Part shown: one piece after another, positions 29,213 to 38,660 of the stretch
Numbering within the stretch: position 1 is the stretch's first letter
How the letters are laid out: each line of letters opens with the position of its first letter
Assembly: GCA_022840405.1 (NCBI GenBank)
Contig: JALHJR010000004.1
Location: 1-64,000, forward strand
Length of the DNA stretch: 64,000 bases
From: Tepidanaerobacter acetatoxydans_A
GTDB taxonomy: Bacteria > Bacillota > Thermosediminibacteria > Thermosediminibacterales > Tepidanaerobacteraceae
Direction: 5' to 3'
Notes under the pieces: model-generated
Seen by the model: only the letters and a program-made list of their open reading frames with translations
Told to the model about the DNA's origin: nothing
Database searches by the model: none
Position numbers and translations under genes: made by a program

Positions 29213-30412
29213 TTATTTCAATGCATTAACAAACTCTTCAATTCGATCAAGGCCTCTTTTGATATTCTCCATTGAAGTTGCATATGATAGTCTTATATAA
29301 TCATCAGCACCAAATGCTATTCCTGGGACTACTGCGACATTATGCTTTTCTAAAAGAACTTCAGCAAAATCTGTTGAATTCTTAATTATTCTACCATCAT
29401 ACTGCTTGTTAAAGGTTTCTGATATATTCATAAACACATAGAAAGCTCCCTTAGGTAAATTACATGAAAGACTTTTCATTTTATTAATCCTTTTTACCAT
29501 ATATGTTCTGCGCTCTGAAAATTCATTAACCATTTTTGAAATAGTTTCATCTTTTTTAGCTAAATTAGTCAAGGCTTCTACGCTTGCTTTTTGAGCTATG
29601 GAGTTAGGGTTAGATGTAGAATGACTCTGGAAATTTTCCATAGCTTCTATAAGCTGTGTTGGCCCCGCTGCAAAGCCAATTCTCCAGCCTGTCATTGCAA
29701 ATGATTTCGACGCACCATTTATCAATAAAGTTCTTTCAAGCATATTTTCACATGTAGCAATACTAACATGTTTTAGGCCATCGTAAATTAATTTATCGTA
29801 TATTTCGTCTGATATAACGAAAAGATTGTTTTTCACTGCTAATTCAGCAATTTGCTCTAAATCCTGTTCAGAGTATACGCTACCACATGGATTATTAGGA
29901 CTATTAATTATGATTACTTTAGTTTTCTCATCTATATATTTTTCTAATGTTTCTGCCTTTAGCATAAAGCTATTATTTTCGGTTGTTGGCACAAAAATTG
30001 AAATTCCTCCACAAAGTTTAACCATCTCCGGATAGCTTACCCAATATGGGCTAGGAATTAAAACCTTATCACCCTGGTCTATAAGACAGTATAATGCATT
30101 ATAAATGCATTGCTTAGCACCATTTGATACCATTATCTGATTTGAAGTATATTTAATACCAATTTCTTCCTCAAAATAATTTGATATAGCTGTTTTCAGT
30201 TCTTCAATTCCTCCAACCGGAGTGTATTTTGTAAACCCTTGGTTAATAGCAGATATAGCTGCTAATTTAATATACTCAGGAGTATCAAAATCTGGTTCTC
30301 CCGCCCCAAAGCCTATTATATTATGGCCTTCTTTTTTCATTAGCTTTGCTTTAGCATCAACAGCTAGGGTTAAAGATGAGCTTATATTTCGAGCTTTTTC
30401 TGAAATAAACAA
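29213..30412 (-). CDS. Class I pyridoxal-phosphate aminotransferase (aspartate type)
   Basis: Fold-type I aminotransferase, most like bacterial Ib-subgroup aspartate aminotransferases. The Schiff-base lysine is K236 in GASKSFAMTGWR. The PLP-ring region SDEIYDKL, NSPNNPCG and the C-terminal substrate-binding Arg segment (DDYIRLSYA) are present. 399 aa. TTG start with GGGAGGT. Substrate range (Asp, aromatic or other) cannot be decided here. Confidence 0.85.
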   Translation of the reverse strand: MFISEKARNISSSLTLAVDAKAKLMKKEGHNIIGFGAGEPDFDTPEYIKLAAISAINQGFTKYTPVGGIEELKTAISNYFEEEIGIKYTSNQIMVSNGAKQCIYNALYCLIDQGDKVLIPSPYWVSYPEMVKLCGGISIFVPTTENNSFMLKAETLEKYIDEKTKVIIINSPNNPCGSVYSEQDLEQIAELAVKNNLFVISDEIYDKLIYDGLKHVSIATCENMLERTLLINGASKSFAMTGWRIGFAAGPTQLIEAMENFQSHSTSNPNSIAQKASVEALTNLAKKDETISKMVNEFSERRTYMVKRINKMKSLSCNLPKGAFYVFMNISETFNKQYDGRIIKNSTDFAEVLLEKHNVAVVPGIAFGADDYIRLSYATSMENIKRGLDRIEEFVNALK

Positions 30413-30500
30413 TTCTTATATTACCTCCCTCAGCATTCTAGACAAATAAAGTATTTTTCTTATATTCTTCATAAAATTAAAATTTCCTGCTTCTTTATAA

Positions 30501-30532
30501 ATAAAAAAAAAGAAAAAGGCCTTAAACCTTAA
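30501..30532 (-). terminator. Probable terminator after the twin P-loop ATPase gene
   Basis: On the minus strand a short AAGG...CCTT hairpin is followed by a long U-rich run (30520-30501). The stem is weak, so confidence is limited. Confidence 0.4.
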
Positions 30533-30542
30533 AATAAAATTT

Positions 30543-31649
30543 TTATTTTATATATCTTAAAATTTTTGAAAGTATCTGTTCTTCTACTGTTTTAATTGCC
30601 TCAAAGTCCATGTTAGAAGCATAAATCTTTTCAAGTTCATTGCGTAGTTTTTTTATATTTCCTAACGTTTCGATAGCCTTTTCAAATAATTCACGTGAAA
30701 CTGAATTATCATATTCAATGTATTCTTCCAAGCCTTTTAGTCTTGAGTAGTCTAGCACAAAATCCATATTTATGATTTCATCATTCTGCCTTATGCTTGA
30801 CAATATGTGAGGTTTAACTGAAGTTACAAAACCAACATCTAGTTCTTTGATTATAATATGTTCAATTTTCTTTGGATCTATCGGACAGTGAAATACATCT
30901 GCATCAAAGCCTTCGCTAGTAGCATGGTCTAAGATCTTCTTTAATAGGTCAGACTTTCCTGTGCCCGGATTACCGGATAATATAAAGCGTTGATGAACAT
31001 TTCCAAATAACTTATCTAAAAAGTGTATAGAGCCTTCTGGGGTTATTCCGCTTGCAAACATATGTCTTTGGGAAGATATTTTGTTATTATTCACTTGAAC
31101 ATCTTTTTTAAAAACTTGATTTACTATTTCTTCGATTTTTGCTTCCTTTAATTTATTAATTACAGCATTACTATATATGTTTTCAAGATCATCTAAAATC
31201 ATTTTAGAAGTTTTTAAATACTTATAAACCCTTTTATAAAGATTACTCACCTTTTCCTGCAAATCAAAAATAATATCTTTATTTTCAAAAAGGTTAGCTT
31301 CATTCCAATATTCGCCGAAATTGATTATTTCATCTATACAACCAGGAAATTTCGGATCTATTATATGAGGTGAGGTCCCATCAACTAAAGCAATATTGTA
31401 ATCCTTAACTATCAAGCCATCTAAGGAGTCGCTATCAGCCGTACAGTGTAGCAGTTCAATGTCTAAACCTTTTTGAACTAACTCATTAGATATTTTTCTT
31501 ATCATAGTTGATTTTCCTACACCTGGTCCGCCTTTGAGTATTATTATTCTCCGTGATTGCTTCCATGATAAAATATAATCAAAGAAAGAACAGTACCCAT
31601 CAGGAGTATTATTACCAGGAAAATATCTTGTAATACATCCTTCACCCAT
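30543..31649 (-). CDS. Twin P-loop ATPase (PRK06851-type)
   Basis: 368 aa built from two similar NTPase halves: first P-loop GGPGVGKST (residues 40-48), second GNPGTGKS (226-233). The repeated pattern LLHCTADSDSLDG and VFHCPIDPKKIEH follows each P-loop, suggesting internal duplication. Conserved in Clostridia and sporulating Firmicutes with no proven function as far as I know. Good AGGAGGG site before ATG. Confidence 0.75.
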   Translation of the reverse strand: MGEGCITRYFPGNNTPDGYCSFFDYILSWKQSRRIIILKGGPGVGKSTMIRKISNELVQKGLDIELLHCTADSDSLDGLIVKDYNIALVDGTSPHIIDPKFPGCIDEIINFGEYWNEANLFENKDIIFDLQEKVSNLYKRVYKYLKTSKMILDDLENIYSNAVINKLKEAKIEEIVNQVFKKDVQVNNNKISSQRHMFASGITPEGSIHFLDKLFGNVHQRFILSGNPGTGKSDLLKKILDHATSEGFDADVFHCPIDPKKIEHIIIKELDVGFVTSVKPHILSSIRQNDEIINMDFVLDYSRLKGLEEYIEYDNSVSRELFEKAIETLGNIKKLRNELEKIYASNMDFEAIKTVEEQILSKILRYIK

Positions 31650-31718
31650 AATATGGTTCCCTCCTAAAAACTAAATATTAATATAGTATACGTGGAGAGA
31701 ACTCTAATGGTGCAGGTT

Positions 31719-31886
31719 TTAAGTTTCATATATTGATATAATAGCTTTATTATTTTTTTTTGAAATACCAATTATGATTTGCTTATTTTTTAAATTTTTA
31801 TTTAAGAAATCCACAAGTTTATACAACTCATCATTATAGGTTATTTCTTTTTTTGCAATAAGTTCAAGCTTACTATTCGCACCCAT
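31719..31886 (-). CDS. YpmA-like small protein (DUF4264)
   Basis: 55 aa starting at ATG 31886, where AGGAAGGTAAT gives a good ribosome site; the frame is open 14 codons further. KLELIAKKEITYNDELYKLVDFLNK resembles the small YpmA proteins of Firmicutes in its first 20 residues. Function unknown. Lies 23 nt after surE on the same strand. Confidence 0.6.
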   Translation of the reverse strand: MGANSKLELIAKKEITYNDELYKLVDFLNKNLKNKQIIIGISKKNNKAIISIYET

Positions 31887-31909
31887 CTTTATTACCTTCC
31901 TGCATGTTT

Positions 31910-32680
31910 TTATATTTGTAAATCCCACTTTTTGAGTGTTTCAATAACTTCGTATTTCGTTAAATCAAAAAGCAGCGGTGTAATTGAAATATAATTGTTT
32001 TTTACAGCCCAAACATCAGAACCAATTTCGTCATTATCAATTGCTTCACCGGCCAGCCAATAGTAAATTTTACCTCGAGGGTCCATACGACGATCAAAAC
32101 TATTTTTATATTTTATGGTACCCAGGCGAGTTACAGCAACACCAACAATCTCATCTTGCTCAACAGATGGTATATTTATATTTAACAGTGAATCTTCAGG
32201 AAAAACTCTTTCTAGGATTTGCATACATAACTTTTTTACAATCTGAGCAGCACTATTAAAACTAACATTTTCATAATTATGATTGTGGCTAATTATAGAT
32301 AATGCTATAGCCGGAATTCCTGAAAGTGCAGCCTCTATTGCTGCTGATACAGTCCCGGAATAAATTACATCAGTTCCTAAGTTAGGCCCGCGATTAATTC
32401 CAGATAAGACTAGGTCAGGAGTAAAATCCAGCAAGGCTTCAAGTGCTAATTTTACACAATCAGAAGGAGTACCATTTACTTTCCAAACTGAGGCTTTGCT
32501 ATTTGGAATATGTATTTTTTCAGTTCTCAATGGTTTATGCATAGTTATTGCGTGAGCTGTAGCACTGCGTTCGCGGTCCGGAGCAACAACTGTAATATTA
32601 GCAATTTCAGACATCTCTTGAACTAGAGCAGTTAAGCCTTCAGAATATATGCCATCATCATTTGTAATAAGTATGTTCAA
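31910..32680 (-). CDS. surE: 5'/3'-nucleotidase SurE
   Basis: Metal-dependent nucleoside-monophosphate phosphatase. The metal ligands are in MNILITNDDG (D8 and D9), with NGTPSDCVKLAL and SGINRGPNLGTDVIYSGTV. 256 aa, normal length. TTG start after ATAGGAG. It follows the TPR gene by 11 nt. Confidence 0.95.
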   Translation of the reverse strand: MNILITNDDGIYSEGLTALVQEMSEIANITVVAPDRERSATAHAITMHKPLRTEKIHIPNSKASVWKVNGTPSDCVKLALEALLDFTPDLVLSGINRGPNLGTDVIYSGTVSAAIEAALSGIPAIALSIISHNHNYENVSFNSAAQIVKKLCMQILERVFPEDSLLNINIPSVEQDEIVGVAVTRLGTIKYKNSFDRRMDPRGKIYYWLAGEAIDNDEIGSDVWAVKNNYISITPLLFDLTKYEVIETLKKWDLQI

Positions 32681-32691
32681 ATACTACACTC

Positions 32692-33906
32692 CTATCTGGC
32701 AATAATTAGTGATTTATTGAAGTTTTTTAATGCAGCATCATAATTACCGAGTTGCTCAAAACATATTCCTTTCAAGATATAAAAATCAAAATTATGACTG
32801 CCTTTGTTCTTGATATTAGCTAGACAAGTAAGAGCTTCACTATACATACCTTTTTTTACTAAACAATATGCCTTGTTAAATAGTAAATCATCTGAATGAC
32901 ACTTATTTGAATCTAATAATTTGTTGAAAAGTTTTAAAGCCTCATCATATTTTCCTAGAGCTACTAAGCATAAGGCTTTATTATTATATAATATTATATC
33001 ATTTTTTACAATTTTTTCAGCCTCATTCAAACACTCTAATGCAATATTATAGTTCCCAAGTTTATACAGACAATAACCCTTATTTATGAGTAGATCAGGG
33101 TTATTTGGATCTATGTTCAAACCTATGTTGTAGTATTCTAAAGCTTCGTAATTTTTATCACATTCGGCTAAGCATGATGCACAGTTATTAATAGCAATAA
33201 TATTATTTGGCGTCTTGCTTAGTATTTTTTTATAAATCTCGGCAGCTTCTTCGAATTTCTTTAATTTACTTAAAGTTAATGCTAGATTTAATTGCACATT
33301 ATAATCATCTGGCGAAATTCTTACACATTCCTCAAAACACAATCTTGCTTCTTCTACCTTGTTAAGTCTAATTAAGCATAAACCTTTTTTATTTAATATT
33401 TTAACCGAATTATCTTGGTCTTCTGGCTTTATGTATAGCAATGCTTTATTAAAAAAGCCAAGAGCTTCATCGCAACGATCTGTTTTTAGCAAACAGCTGC
33501 CAATGCCATACAACCCTAAAATTTTATATTTTGAATCACTACCAATCAAAGATCGATATCTTACCTCTGCCTTTTCTAATTGGGCTGTTGCAAAAAATAT
33601 TTCTGCTAACAAATATTTAATCTCTATACTTTTAGGATCAATTATTTCTGCTTTTTCTAAAAAAAGAATAGCATTGCTATAATCTTTTAGGAAATAATAC
33701 ATCACTCCTTTCCAACAGTATATCTCAATTTCGGCGGTGCTGCGCTTTTTGGATAACTTATTGGTATAATATAGGGCCTTACTATATTTCCCTATCCAAA
33801 ATAAAAAACTCATCCAGATGAACTGTGTACTATGTTGCTTATTATTTTTATCGTTTTCAGTACTTTTAAGATTGAGCAAAACACGATAGGCTTCTTTTTT
33901 AGTCAT
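32692..33906 (-). CDS. Tetratricopeptide repeat protein
   Basis: 404 aa composed almost wholly of TPR units of about 34 residues (typical pattern ALLYIKPEDQDNSVK, GKYDEALKLFNKLLD, GNYDAALKNFNKSL), roughly ten repeats. No catalytic domain, signal peptide or membrane segment. ATG 33906 follows GGGGGATT; the frame is open ten codons upstream. A protein-interaction scaffold with unknown partners, in an operon with surE. Confidence 0.8.
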   Translation of the reverse strand: MTKKEAYRVLLNLKSTENDKNNKQHSTQFIWMSFLFWIGKYSKALYYTNKLSKKRSTAEIEIYCWKGVMYYFLKDYSNAILFLEKAEIIDPKSIEIKYLLAEIFFATAQLEKAEVRYRSLIGSDSKYKILGLYGIGSCLLKTDRCDEALGFFNKALLYIKPEDQDNSVKILNKKGLCLIRLNKVEEARLCFEECVRISPDDYNVQLNLALTLSKLKKFEEAAEIYKKILSKTPNNIIAINNCASCLAECDKNYEALEYYNIGLNIDPNNPDLLINKGYCLYKLGNYNIALECLNEAEKIVKNDIILYNNKALCLVALGKYDEALKLFNKLLDSNKCHSDDLLFNKAYCLVKKGMYSEALTCLANIKNKGSHNFDFYILKGICFEQLGNYDAALKNFNKSLIIAR

Positions 33907-33975
33907 ATTATAATCCCCCCATTCTTTCTTTAACATAATATTCTATTTTTTGCCGTTTTTTCCTTCTTATGTTAT

Positions 33976-34013
33976 AAAAATAAATGGAAAGACTAGTCCT
34001 TCCATTTATTTTT
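33976..34013 (-). terminator. Bidirectional hairpin terminator
   Basis: A long inverted repeat around GACTAGTC: ATAAATGGAA pairs with TTCCATTTAT with a single A/C mismatch, and T-rich tails occur on both strands. It lies downstream of the cysteine-rich gene on the minus strand. Confidence 0.75.
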
Positions 34014-34063
34014 ATCTGCAATATAGCTATTAATAATATTACAACTTACAATGTAAATTTTGT

Positions 34064-34378
34064 TCACATATTTTTTATTTTTATTTTACAATTAGTATTA
34101 CAAAACTCAGCAGGCGAATCCATAGTAATACTTAATAATTCGCAACTGAACCAAGTATAGCTTGAACCTCGAATGGGGAAATACTTATGAGGTTTAATAT
34201 ATTTACAAGGTTTATCGTTTATAATACATGGAATGATGCATCTTCCGCAAGCCCAACTTTGTTCTATATCTTTTGGAGTCAGCAGAGCATTTGCAAGAAT
34301 ACATTTATAAATACTTCCGGAGGAATCCAGAGATTTATAATCTTTATGTTTTGTTAGATACCGGCAGTATTTATTCAA
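34064..34378 (-). CDS. Cysteine-rich protein of unknown function
   Basis: About 104 aa with nine cysteines, including WACGRCIIPC and FCNTNC. This suggests a metal or Fe-S site, although no known cluster signature matches exactly. The likely start is TTG 34378, placed 9 nt after GGGAGG; ATG 34396 has no ribosome site. Monocistronic, ended by the hairpin at 33976-34013. Not recognised. Confidence 0.55.
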   Translation of the reverse strand: MNKYCRYLTKHKDYKSLDSSGSIYKCILANALLTPKDIEQSWACGRCIIPCIINDKPCKYIKPHKYFPIRGSSYTWFSCELLSITMDSPAEFCNTNCKIKIKNM

Positions 34379-34586
34379 TTTGACAATGCCTCCCATTTTT
34401 ATGGATATAAGTTTTATAGTAGTTCTATAGTTATTTTTTTAGTTATGAAAAACAGTTAAATTATCTTCTATCTATCCAAAAGCCTTTGTTCATAAAATAT
34501 GAGAAGCATATAAATAAAGTGCATAAATTATTAAATTTCTGCTCAATGATTTAGCGTAAGCATTTATTTTTTTCTATTTATTTCTA

Positions 34587-35567
34587 TCATTTTCCCTCAA
34601 TTAGCTCGATAAGCAGTTCTACGCTCTGAACAATATCGTTAAAATTCACCATTTCCGTGGGAGTGTGCATGTATCTGGTAGGAATAGATAAAGCCCCTGA
34701 TGGTACGCCTGAGCGTGTTAAATGTATTGCTCCAGTATCAGTACCACCTTTTTCAAGAACTTCTAACTGAAAAGGTATGCTTTTCCTTTTAGCAGCATCT
34801 ATTAGTGCTTTTTTGACTTCAGGATGGCATATAACAGAACTATCTTTTACTTTTATTGCGGGTCCTTTTCCTAACTCTACAGCCATTTTTTCTGATTCAG
34901 GAGTATCGCCTGTGTCTGTAACATCTACAGCTATGGCAAAATCAGGCTTAACTCCGTAAGCAGAAGTCTTTGCACCTCTTAAGCCTACTTCTTCTTGGAC
35001 GGTAAAAACTACAAATAAATTATAATTAGGATTTTTCAACCTTTTAAGAACTTCTATCAAAATAGCACATCCTACCCTGTCATCCAATGAATTAGATATA
35101 ATATGATCTCCTATAATGCTACATTCCTTATCATATACTCCGGTATCACCTATATTAACTCTTTTAAATGCGTCCTCTTTTGATTTTACTCCAATGTCAA
35201 TAAACATTTTATTAATTTTCAAATTCTTAATATCATCCATTTTTTCCATTCCAATAACCCCTAAAGTTCCATTAGCAAAAACAACTCTTTGTCCTATTAA
35301 TGTAAATGGAGATATCCCACCTATATTCGAAAATCTCAAAAAACCTTTTTCATCTATATTTGTTATAATTATACCTATTTCATCCATATGAGCTGCCAAC
35401 ATCAATCTTTTTCCAGGTCCTGCTTTTGAGGCAATAATGTTTCCCAACCTGTCAACTGTGATTGAATCGGCATAAGGCTTAATTTCATCAATAATTTTCC
35501 TTCTAATTTTTTCTTCGCTTCCAGAAGGACCAAATACTTCAGTCAGTTCTTTTATTAAAACTTTCAT
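34587..35567 (-). CDS. M42 family metallo-aminopeptidase (third of three)
   Basis: Dinuclear-metal aminopeptidase of the FrvX/glutamyl-aminopeptidase group. Metal and catalytic motifs are AAHMDEIG, SLDDRVGC, TVQEEVGLRGA, VDVTDTGD and PTRYMHTPTEM. 326 aa. It overlaps the preceding gene by 4 nt. M42 enzymes form dodecameric shells that trim peptides; three paralogues may differ in residue specificity or form mixed particles (inference). Confidence 0.88.
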   Translation of the reverse strand: MKVLIKELTEVFGPSGSEEKIRRKIIDEIKPYADSITVDRLGNIIASKAGPGKRLMLAAHMDEIGIIITNIDEKGFLRFSNIGGISPFTLIGQRVVFANGTLGVIGMEKMDDIKNLKINKMFIDIGVKSKEDAFKRVNIGDTGVYDKECSIIGDHIISNSLDDRVGCAILIEVLKRLKNPNYNLFVVFTVQEEVGLRGAKTSAYGVKPDFAIAVDVTDTGDTPESEKMAVELGKGPAIKVKDSSVICHPEVKKALIDAAKRKSIPFQLEVLEKGGTDTGAIHLTRSGVPSGALSIPTRYMHTPTEMVNFNDIVQSVELLIELIEGK

Positions 35568-36583
35568 TTGAAAATTCCCCTTTCCTGCACATAATGGATT
35601 ATAACATCAATTAAAGAAATTGTATGTTCTATGTCTTTAAAATTGGCTATAGCTACAGGAGAATGTATGTATCTGCATGGCACAGAAAAAATTACGGTTG
35701 GAATGCCTTGATAAGTTGTATAAATTCTACCACCATCAGTACCGCCAAAAGTAGTCCTCTTATACTGATAGGGTATATTATGATTATCTGCGACTTCTAT
35801 AATCCAGTTTATTAAGTTTTTTTCTGCAATATAAGTTCTGTCCATAAAAGTTATAGCCGGACCTTTTCCTAAAGTTGTGCAATATTCTTCTTCTTTTGTA
35901 TCAGGTATATCAGATGCAAAAGTTCCTTCTACTACAATAGCAAAGTCAGGATTAACAGTATAAGCCGCTACTGCAGAACCTCGAAGACCGATTTCCTCCT
36001 GAACTGTAAATACTCCTGTGATAGGTACATTATAAGTTTTCTTTAATATTTCTGATATAATATAACACCCAATTCTATCATCTAAGGCCTTCCCGATAAT
36101 TATATTATCCACCGAGCTGAATTCTGTATCAAAAACTGCATAGTCTCCAATTTTCACTTTCGTTTCTGCATCTTCTCTGTCTTTTGCACCAATATCTATA
36201 TATAAATTCTTAGATTTTAGTGGTATTTCCCTTTCCTTTGGATCTTGTAAATGTATTGCTTTTGCTCCTATGACTCCTTTAATCTTATTCGATCCTACAA
36301 CTACGTTTTTTGATACAAGGATTCTCTCATCGATACCTCCGACTGTATCAAACCTTAGCAAACCATTGTTTTCAATATATTTTATCATGAAACCCACTTC
36401 ATCCATATGGGCACATAACATTAAGCTTGGCTTATTACATTTTGTAGTTTTTTCAATAAATAGATTTCCTAAAGCATCTGTTTTAGATTTTCCTACATTA
36501 CATAAATTCTGTCTTATAATATCTCTGACTTCGCCTTCAGCACCTGAAACGCCAAAAGCATTAGAAAGTTGCTTTAATAACAT
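35564..36583 (-). CDS. M42 family metallo-aminopeptidase (second of three)
   Basis: 339 aa. Motifs CAHMDEVGFM, ALDDRIGC, TVQEEIGLRGSA, VVEGTFASD and PCRYIHSPVA. The third metal region has VEGT where the flanking paralogues have VDVT or IDVC, so its metal site or specificity may differ. Overlaps its neighbours by 10 and 4 nt, so translation is coupled. Confidence 0.87.
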   Translation of the reverse strand: MLLKQLSNAFGVSGAEGEVRDIIRQNLCNVGKSKTDALGNLFIEKTTKCNKPSLMLCAHMDEVGFMIKYIENNGLLRFDTVGGIDERILVSKNVVVGSNKIKGVIGAKAIHLQDPKEREIPLKSKNLYIDIGAKDREDAETKVKIGDYAVFDTEFSSVDNIIIGKALDDRIGCYIISEILKKTYNVPITGVFTVQEEIGLRGSAVAAYTVNPDFAIVVEGTFASDIPDTKEEEYCTTLGKGPAITFMDRTYIAEKNLINWIIEVADNHNIPYQYKRTTFGGTDGGRIYTTYQGIPTVIFSVPCRYIHSPVAIANFKDIEHTISLIDVIIHYVQERGIFK

Positions 36584-37623
36584 GCCAATCCCTCCATAAA
36601 ATCTTTACATAATGATGCTATAAAAAGAGCAAGAAGGCGACCTGACATTTTTATATCATCTAAGCATAGAGTTTCTACAGTAGTATGCATATATTTCAGA
36701 GGTATTGACACGAGAGCTGTAGGGATGCCCTCTTTGGTAATTTGAATAGCCCAGGCATCGGTGCCGGTTGCAGACGGCTGAGGGTCAAGCTGATAAGGTA
36801 TTTTATAGTCTTCAGCTATCTGCTTTAATCGATTATAAAGTTTCGGATGGATATTGGGCCCTAGAGCCAAAGCTGGTCCGAATCCCAGTTTCTGTGTATC
36901 GTATTCGGGTGTATCTGGCATATTCCCATGACAAACATCGATAGCTATTCCGATATCCGGGCAGATACCATAGCTGCTGACTATTGCACCTCTTAAGCCA
37001 ACCTCCTCTTGTGCTGTAGCTACTGCATATACACTTACAGCATGCTTGAGTTTAGATAATTCCTCTAATGCAACTAACATTACGGCAATACCAGCTCTAT
37101 CATCTAAAGCATTCGATGAAAAGCAATTATTAAGCAGCTCAACTGGTTTCCTCTTAAAAGTTATAAAATCTCCAATGGTGATATATCTTTGAACATCTTG
37201 TGGTGTAAGTCCTGTATCGATAAACATATTTTCAGCTTTAACCGCCTTTTCGCGTTCATCCGTTTCTTGGATATGTGGTGGTTTACTGCCAATAATTCCT
37301 AGTATATTTTTACGTCCATGGATAATTACTTCTTGAGCTGGCAGTATTCGCTGGTCTACACCTCCTATAAGTGCAAAATGCACAAACCCTTTATCATCAA
37401 TGTGTTTTACCATTAAACCGATTTCATCCATATGAGCAGCAAGCATTATTTTATATTCTGGCGAAAACCCTCTTTTCAAACTAATTATGTTTCCAAATTT
37501 ATCGCATTTTACTTCATCGCAATAATTTGAAAAAGCCTCTTTTATTAATTCATTGTTTTGAAATTCACTTCCAGATGGGATTGTAGGTTCTATAAGACGT
37601 AATAAGACTTTGCTTAAATCCAA
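36574..37623 (-). CDS. M42 family metallo-aminopeptidase (first of three)
   Basis: 349 aa. Motifs AAHMDEIGLM, ALDDRAGI, TAQEEVGLRGA, IDVCHGN and PLKYMHTTVE. TTG start behind AAAGGAGGATAA. First gene of the three-gene peptidase operon. Confidence 0.87.
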   Translation of the reverse strand: MDLSKVLLRLIEPTIPSGSEFQNNELIKEAFSNYCDEVKCDKFGNIISLKRGFSPEYKIMLAAHMDEIGLMVKHIDDKGFVHFALIGGVDQRILPAQEVIIHGRKNILGIIGSKPPHIQETDEREKAVKAENMFIDTGLTPQDVQRYITIGDFITFKRKPVELLNNCFSSNALDDRAGIAVMLVALEELSKLKHAVSVYAVATAQEEVGLRGAIVSSYGICPDIGIAIDVCHGNMPDTPEYDTQKLGFGPALALGPNIHPKLYNRLKQIAEDYKIPYQLDPQPSATGTDAWAIQITKEGIPTALVSIPLKYMHTTVETLCLDDIKMSGRLLALFIASLCKDFMEGLACY

Positions 37624-37970
37624 GATTATCCTCCTTTCTGCTTAAGAATATATTTCTACACTTTATATAAGTTTCCTCTATTATCTATTCATTATTATCA
37701 TAAATTAATTTAATTTTAAACGCTTTATTATAAGCCGCTTATAACCCATGCTATCTATAGAATAAAACATGAGAGCAGCCAATAAAATTCAAATATTGAC
37801 ACTCTCTTAATTAATTGCTTATATCCATAAAACAAAAAAGTCGAGTATTATTCTTAAATGCTACAGACAAAAAAGCGGTAGATGGCCTTGAAAACCTCTT
37901 AATTGGAAAGAATACTGGACATAAATAGTAATCAAATAGTAACCAAAATCAGATTATTGGACGTTATCAT
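37624..37970. other. Intergenic region between peptidase operon and tRNA cluster
   Basis: About 350 bp with no intact gene. It must contain the promoter of the peptidase operon, but no consensus stands out. A short open patch on the plus strand (about 37840-37929) ends in LIGKNTGHK and faintly resembles the tail of a tyrosine integrase; too short to claim. Confidence 0.35.
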
Positions 37971-38002
37971 AAAAAATAAAAACCCTCAAATACAAGAGGG
38001 TT
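37971..38002 (-). terminator. Terminator of the four-tRNA operon
   Basis: Stem AACCCTC (37981-37987) with GAGGGTT (37996-38002), followed on the minus strand by a long U-rich run down to about 37971. Confidence 0.8.
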
Positions 38003-38015
38003 GTAATCTTTAATA

Positions 38016-38091
38016 TGGTGGGCCATCAGGGACTCGAACCCGGGACGCCCTGATTAAGAGTCAGGTGCTCTACCAACTGAGCTAATGGCCC
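38016..38091 (-). tRNA. tRNA-Lys (CTT anticodon)
   Basis: Minus-strand cloverleaf with GGGCCAT acceptor stem, anticodon loop CTCTTAA, T loop GGTTCGAGTCC and encoded CCA. Last gene of the cluster before the terminator. Confidence 0.93.
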
Positions 38092-38119
38092 ATACATCAC
38101 AATGAAATCTATTATAATA

Positions 38120-38205
38120 TGGTGGAGAGGGGTGGATTCGAACCACCGAAGGCGCTGCCAGCAGATTTACAGTCTGCCCCCTTTGGCCAACTCGGGAACC
38201 TCTCC
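38120..38205 (-). tRNA. tRNA-Tyr (GTA anticodon)
   Basis: Class II tRNA with a long variable arm on the minus strand. Acceptor GGAGAGG/CCTCTCC, anticodon loop CTGTAAA and encoded CCA. Confidence 0.93.
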
Positions 38206-38216
38206 AAAATATTTTA

Positions 38217-38292
38217 TGGAGCCGACGATGGGACTCGAACCCGCGACCTGCTGATTACAAATCAGCTGCTCTACCAGCTGAGCTACGTCGGC
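38217..38292 (-). tRNA. tRNA-Thr (TGT anticodon)
   Basis: Minus-strand cloverleaf, acceptor GCCGACG/CGTCGGC, anticodon loop TTTGTAA, discriminator T and encoded CCA. Confidence 0.93.
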
Positions 38293-38297
38293 AAAAA

Positions 38298-38374
38298 TGG
38301 TGGGCCCACTAGGACTCGAACCTAGGACCGGCCGGTTATGAGCCGGCTGCTCTAACCAACTGAGCTATGGGCCC
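38298..38374 (-). tRNA. tRNA with CAT anticodon (Met or lysidine-type Ile)
   Basis: Minus-strand cloverleaf, acceptor GGGCCCA/TGGGCCC, anticodon loop CTCATAA, T loop GGTTCGAGTCC and encoded CCA. It lacks the initiator features (paired first acceptor base). Elongator Met and the Ile tRNA that needs TilS both carry CAT, and the sequence alone does not separate them here. Confidence 0.9.
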
Positions 38375-38387
38375 AGACGCAATTAAT

Positions 38388-38416
38388 AGTATACAATATT
38401 TTTTTTTGGTCGTCAA
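38388..38416 (-). promoter_or_regulatory. Promoter of the tRNA cluster
   Basis: TTGACG (38411-38416, minus), a 17-bp spacer and TATACT (38388-38393), about 13 nt before the CAT tRNA. It drives the order CAT-Thr-Tyr-Lys. Confidence 0.85.
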
Positions 38417-38660
38417 GGCCATAAATCTAACTTTTTTTAAGATGTAGTTCTATTTTAAGTAATTTTACTTACTTCTATCAGCTTGCATAAATTAACTTGT
38501 AATGATTTTAGTAAAAACTTTTTAACCGGAATCATATCAAAGCAAAAAAATATGTATTTTTAAAAAGTCTCATTCTTTTGCCGTAAAATGTAAATTATGC
38601 CTTAATAATACATTAAAATGTCAATACACTTATCGAATTTTGCTATGTCCCAGGAAATTT

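Noticed and set aside
38119..38325. Plus-strand reading frame beginning MVERGGFEPPKALPADL
   Set aside because: It is the antisense translation of the tRNA-Tyr and tRNA-Thr genes, a well-known false protein created by tRNA clusters.
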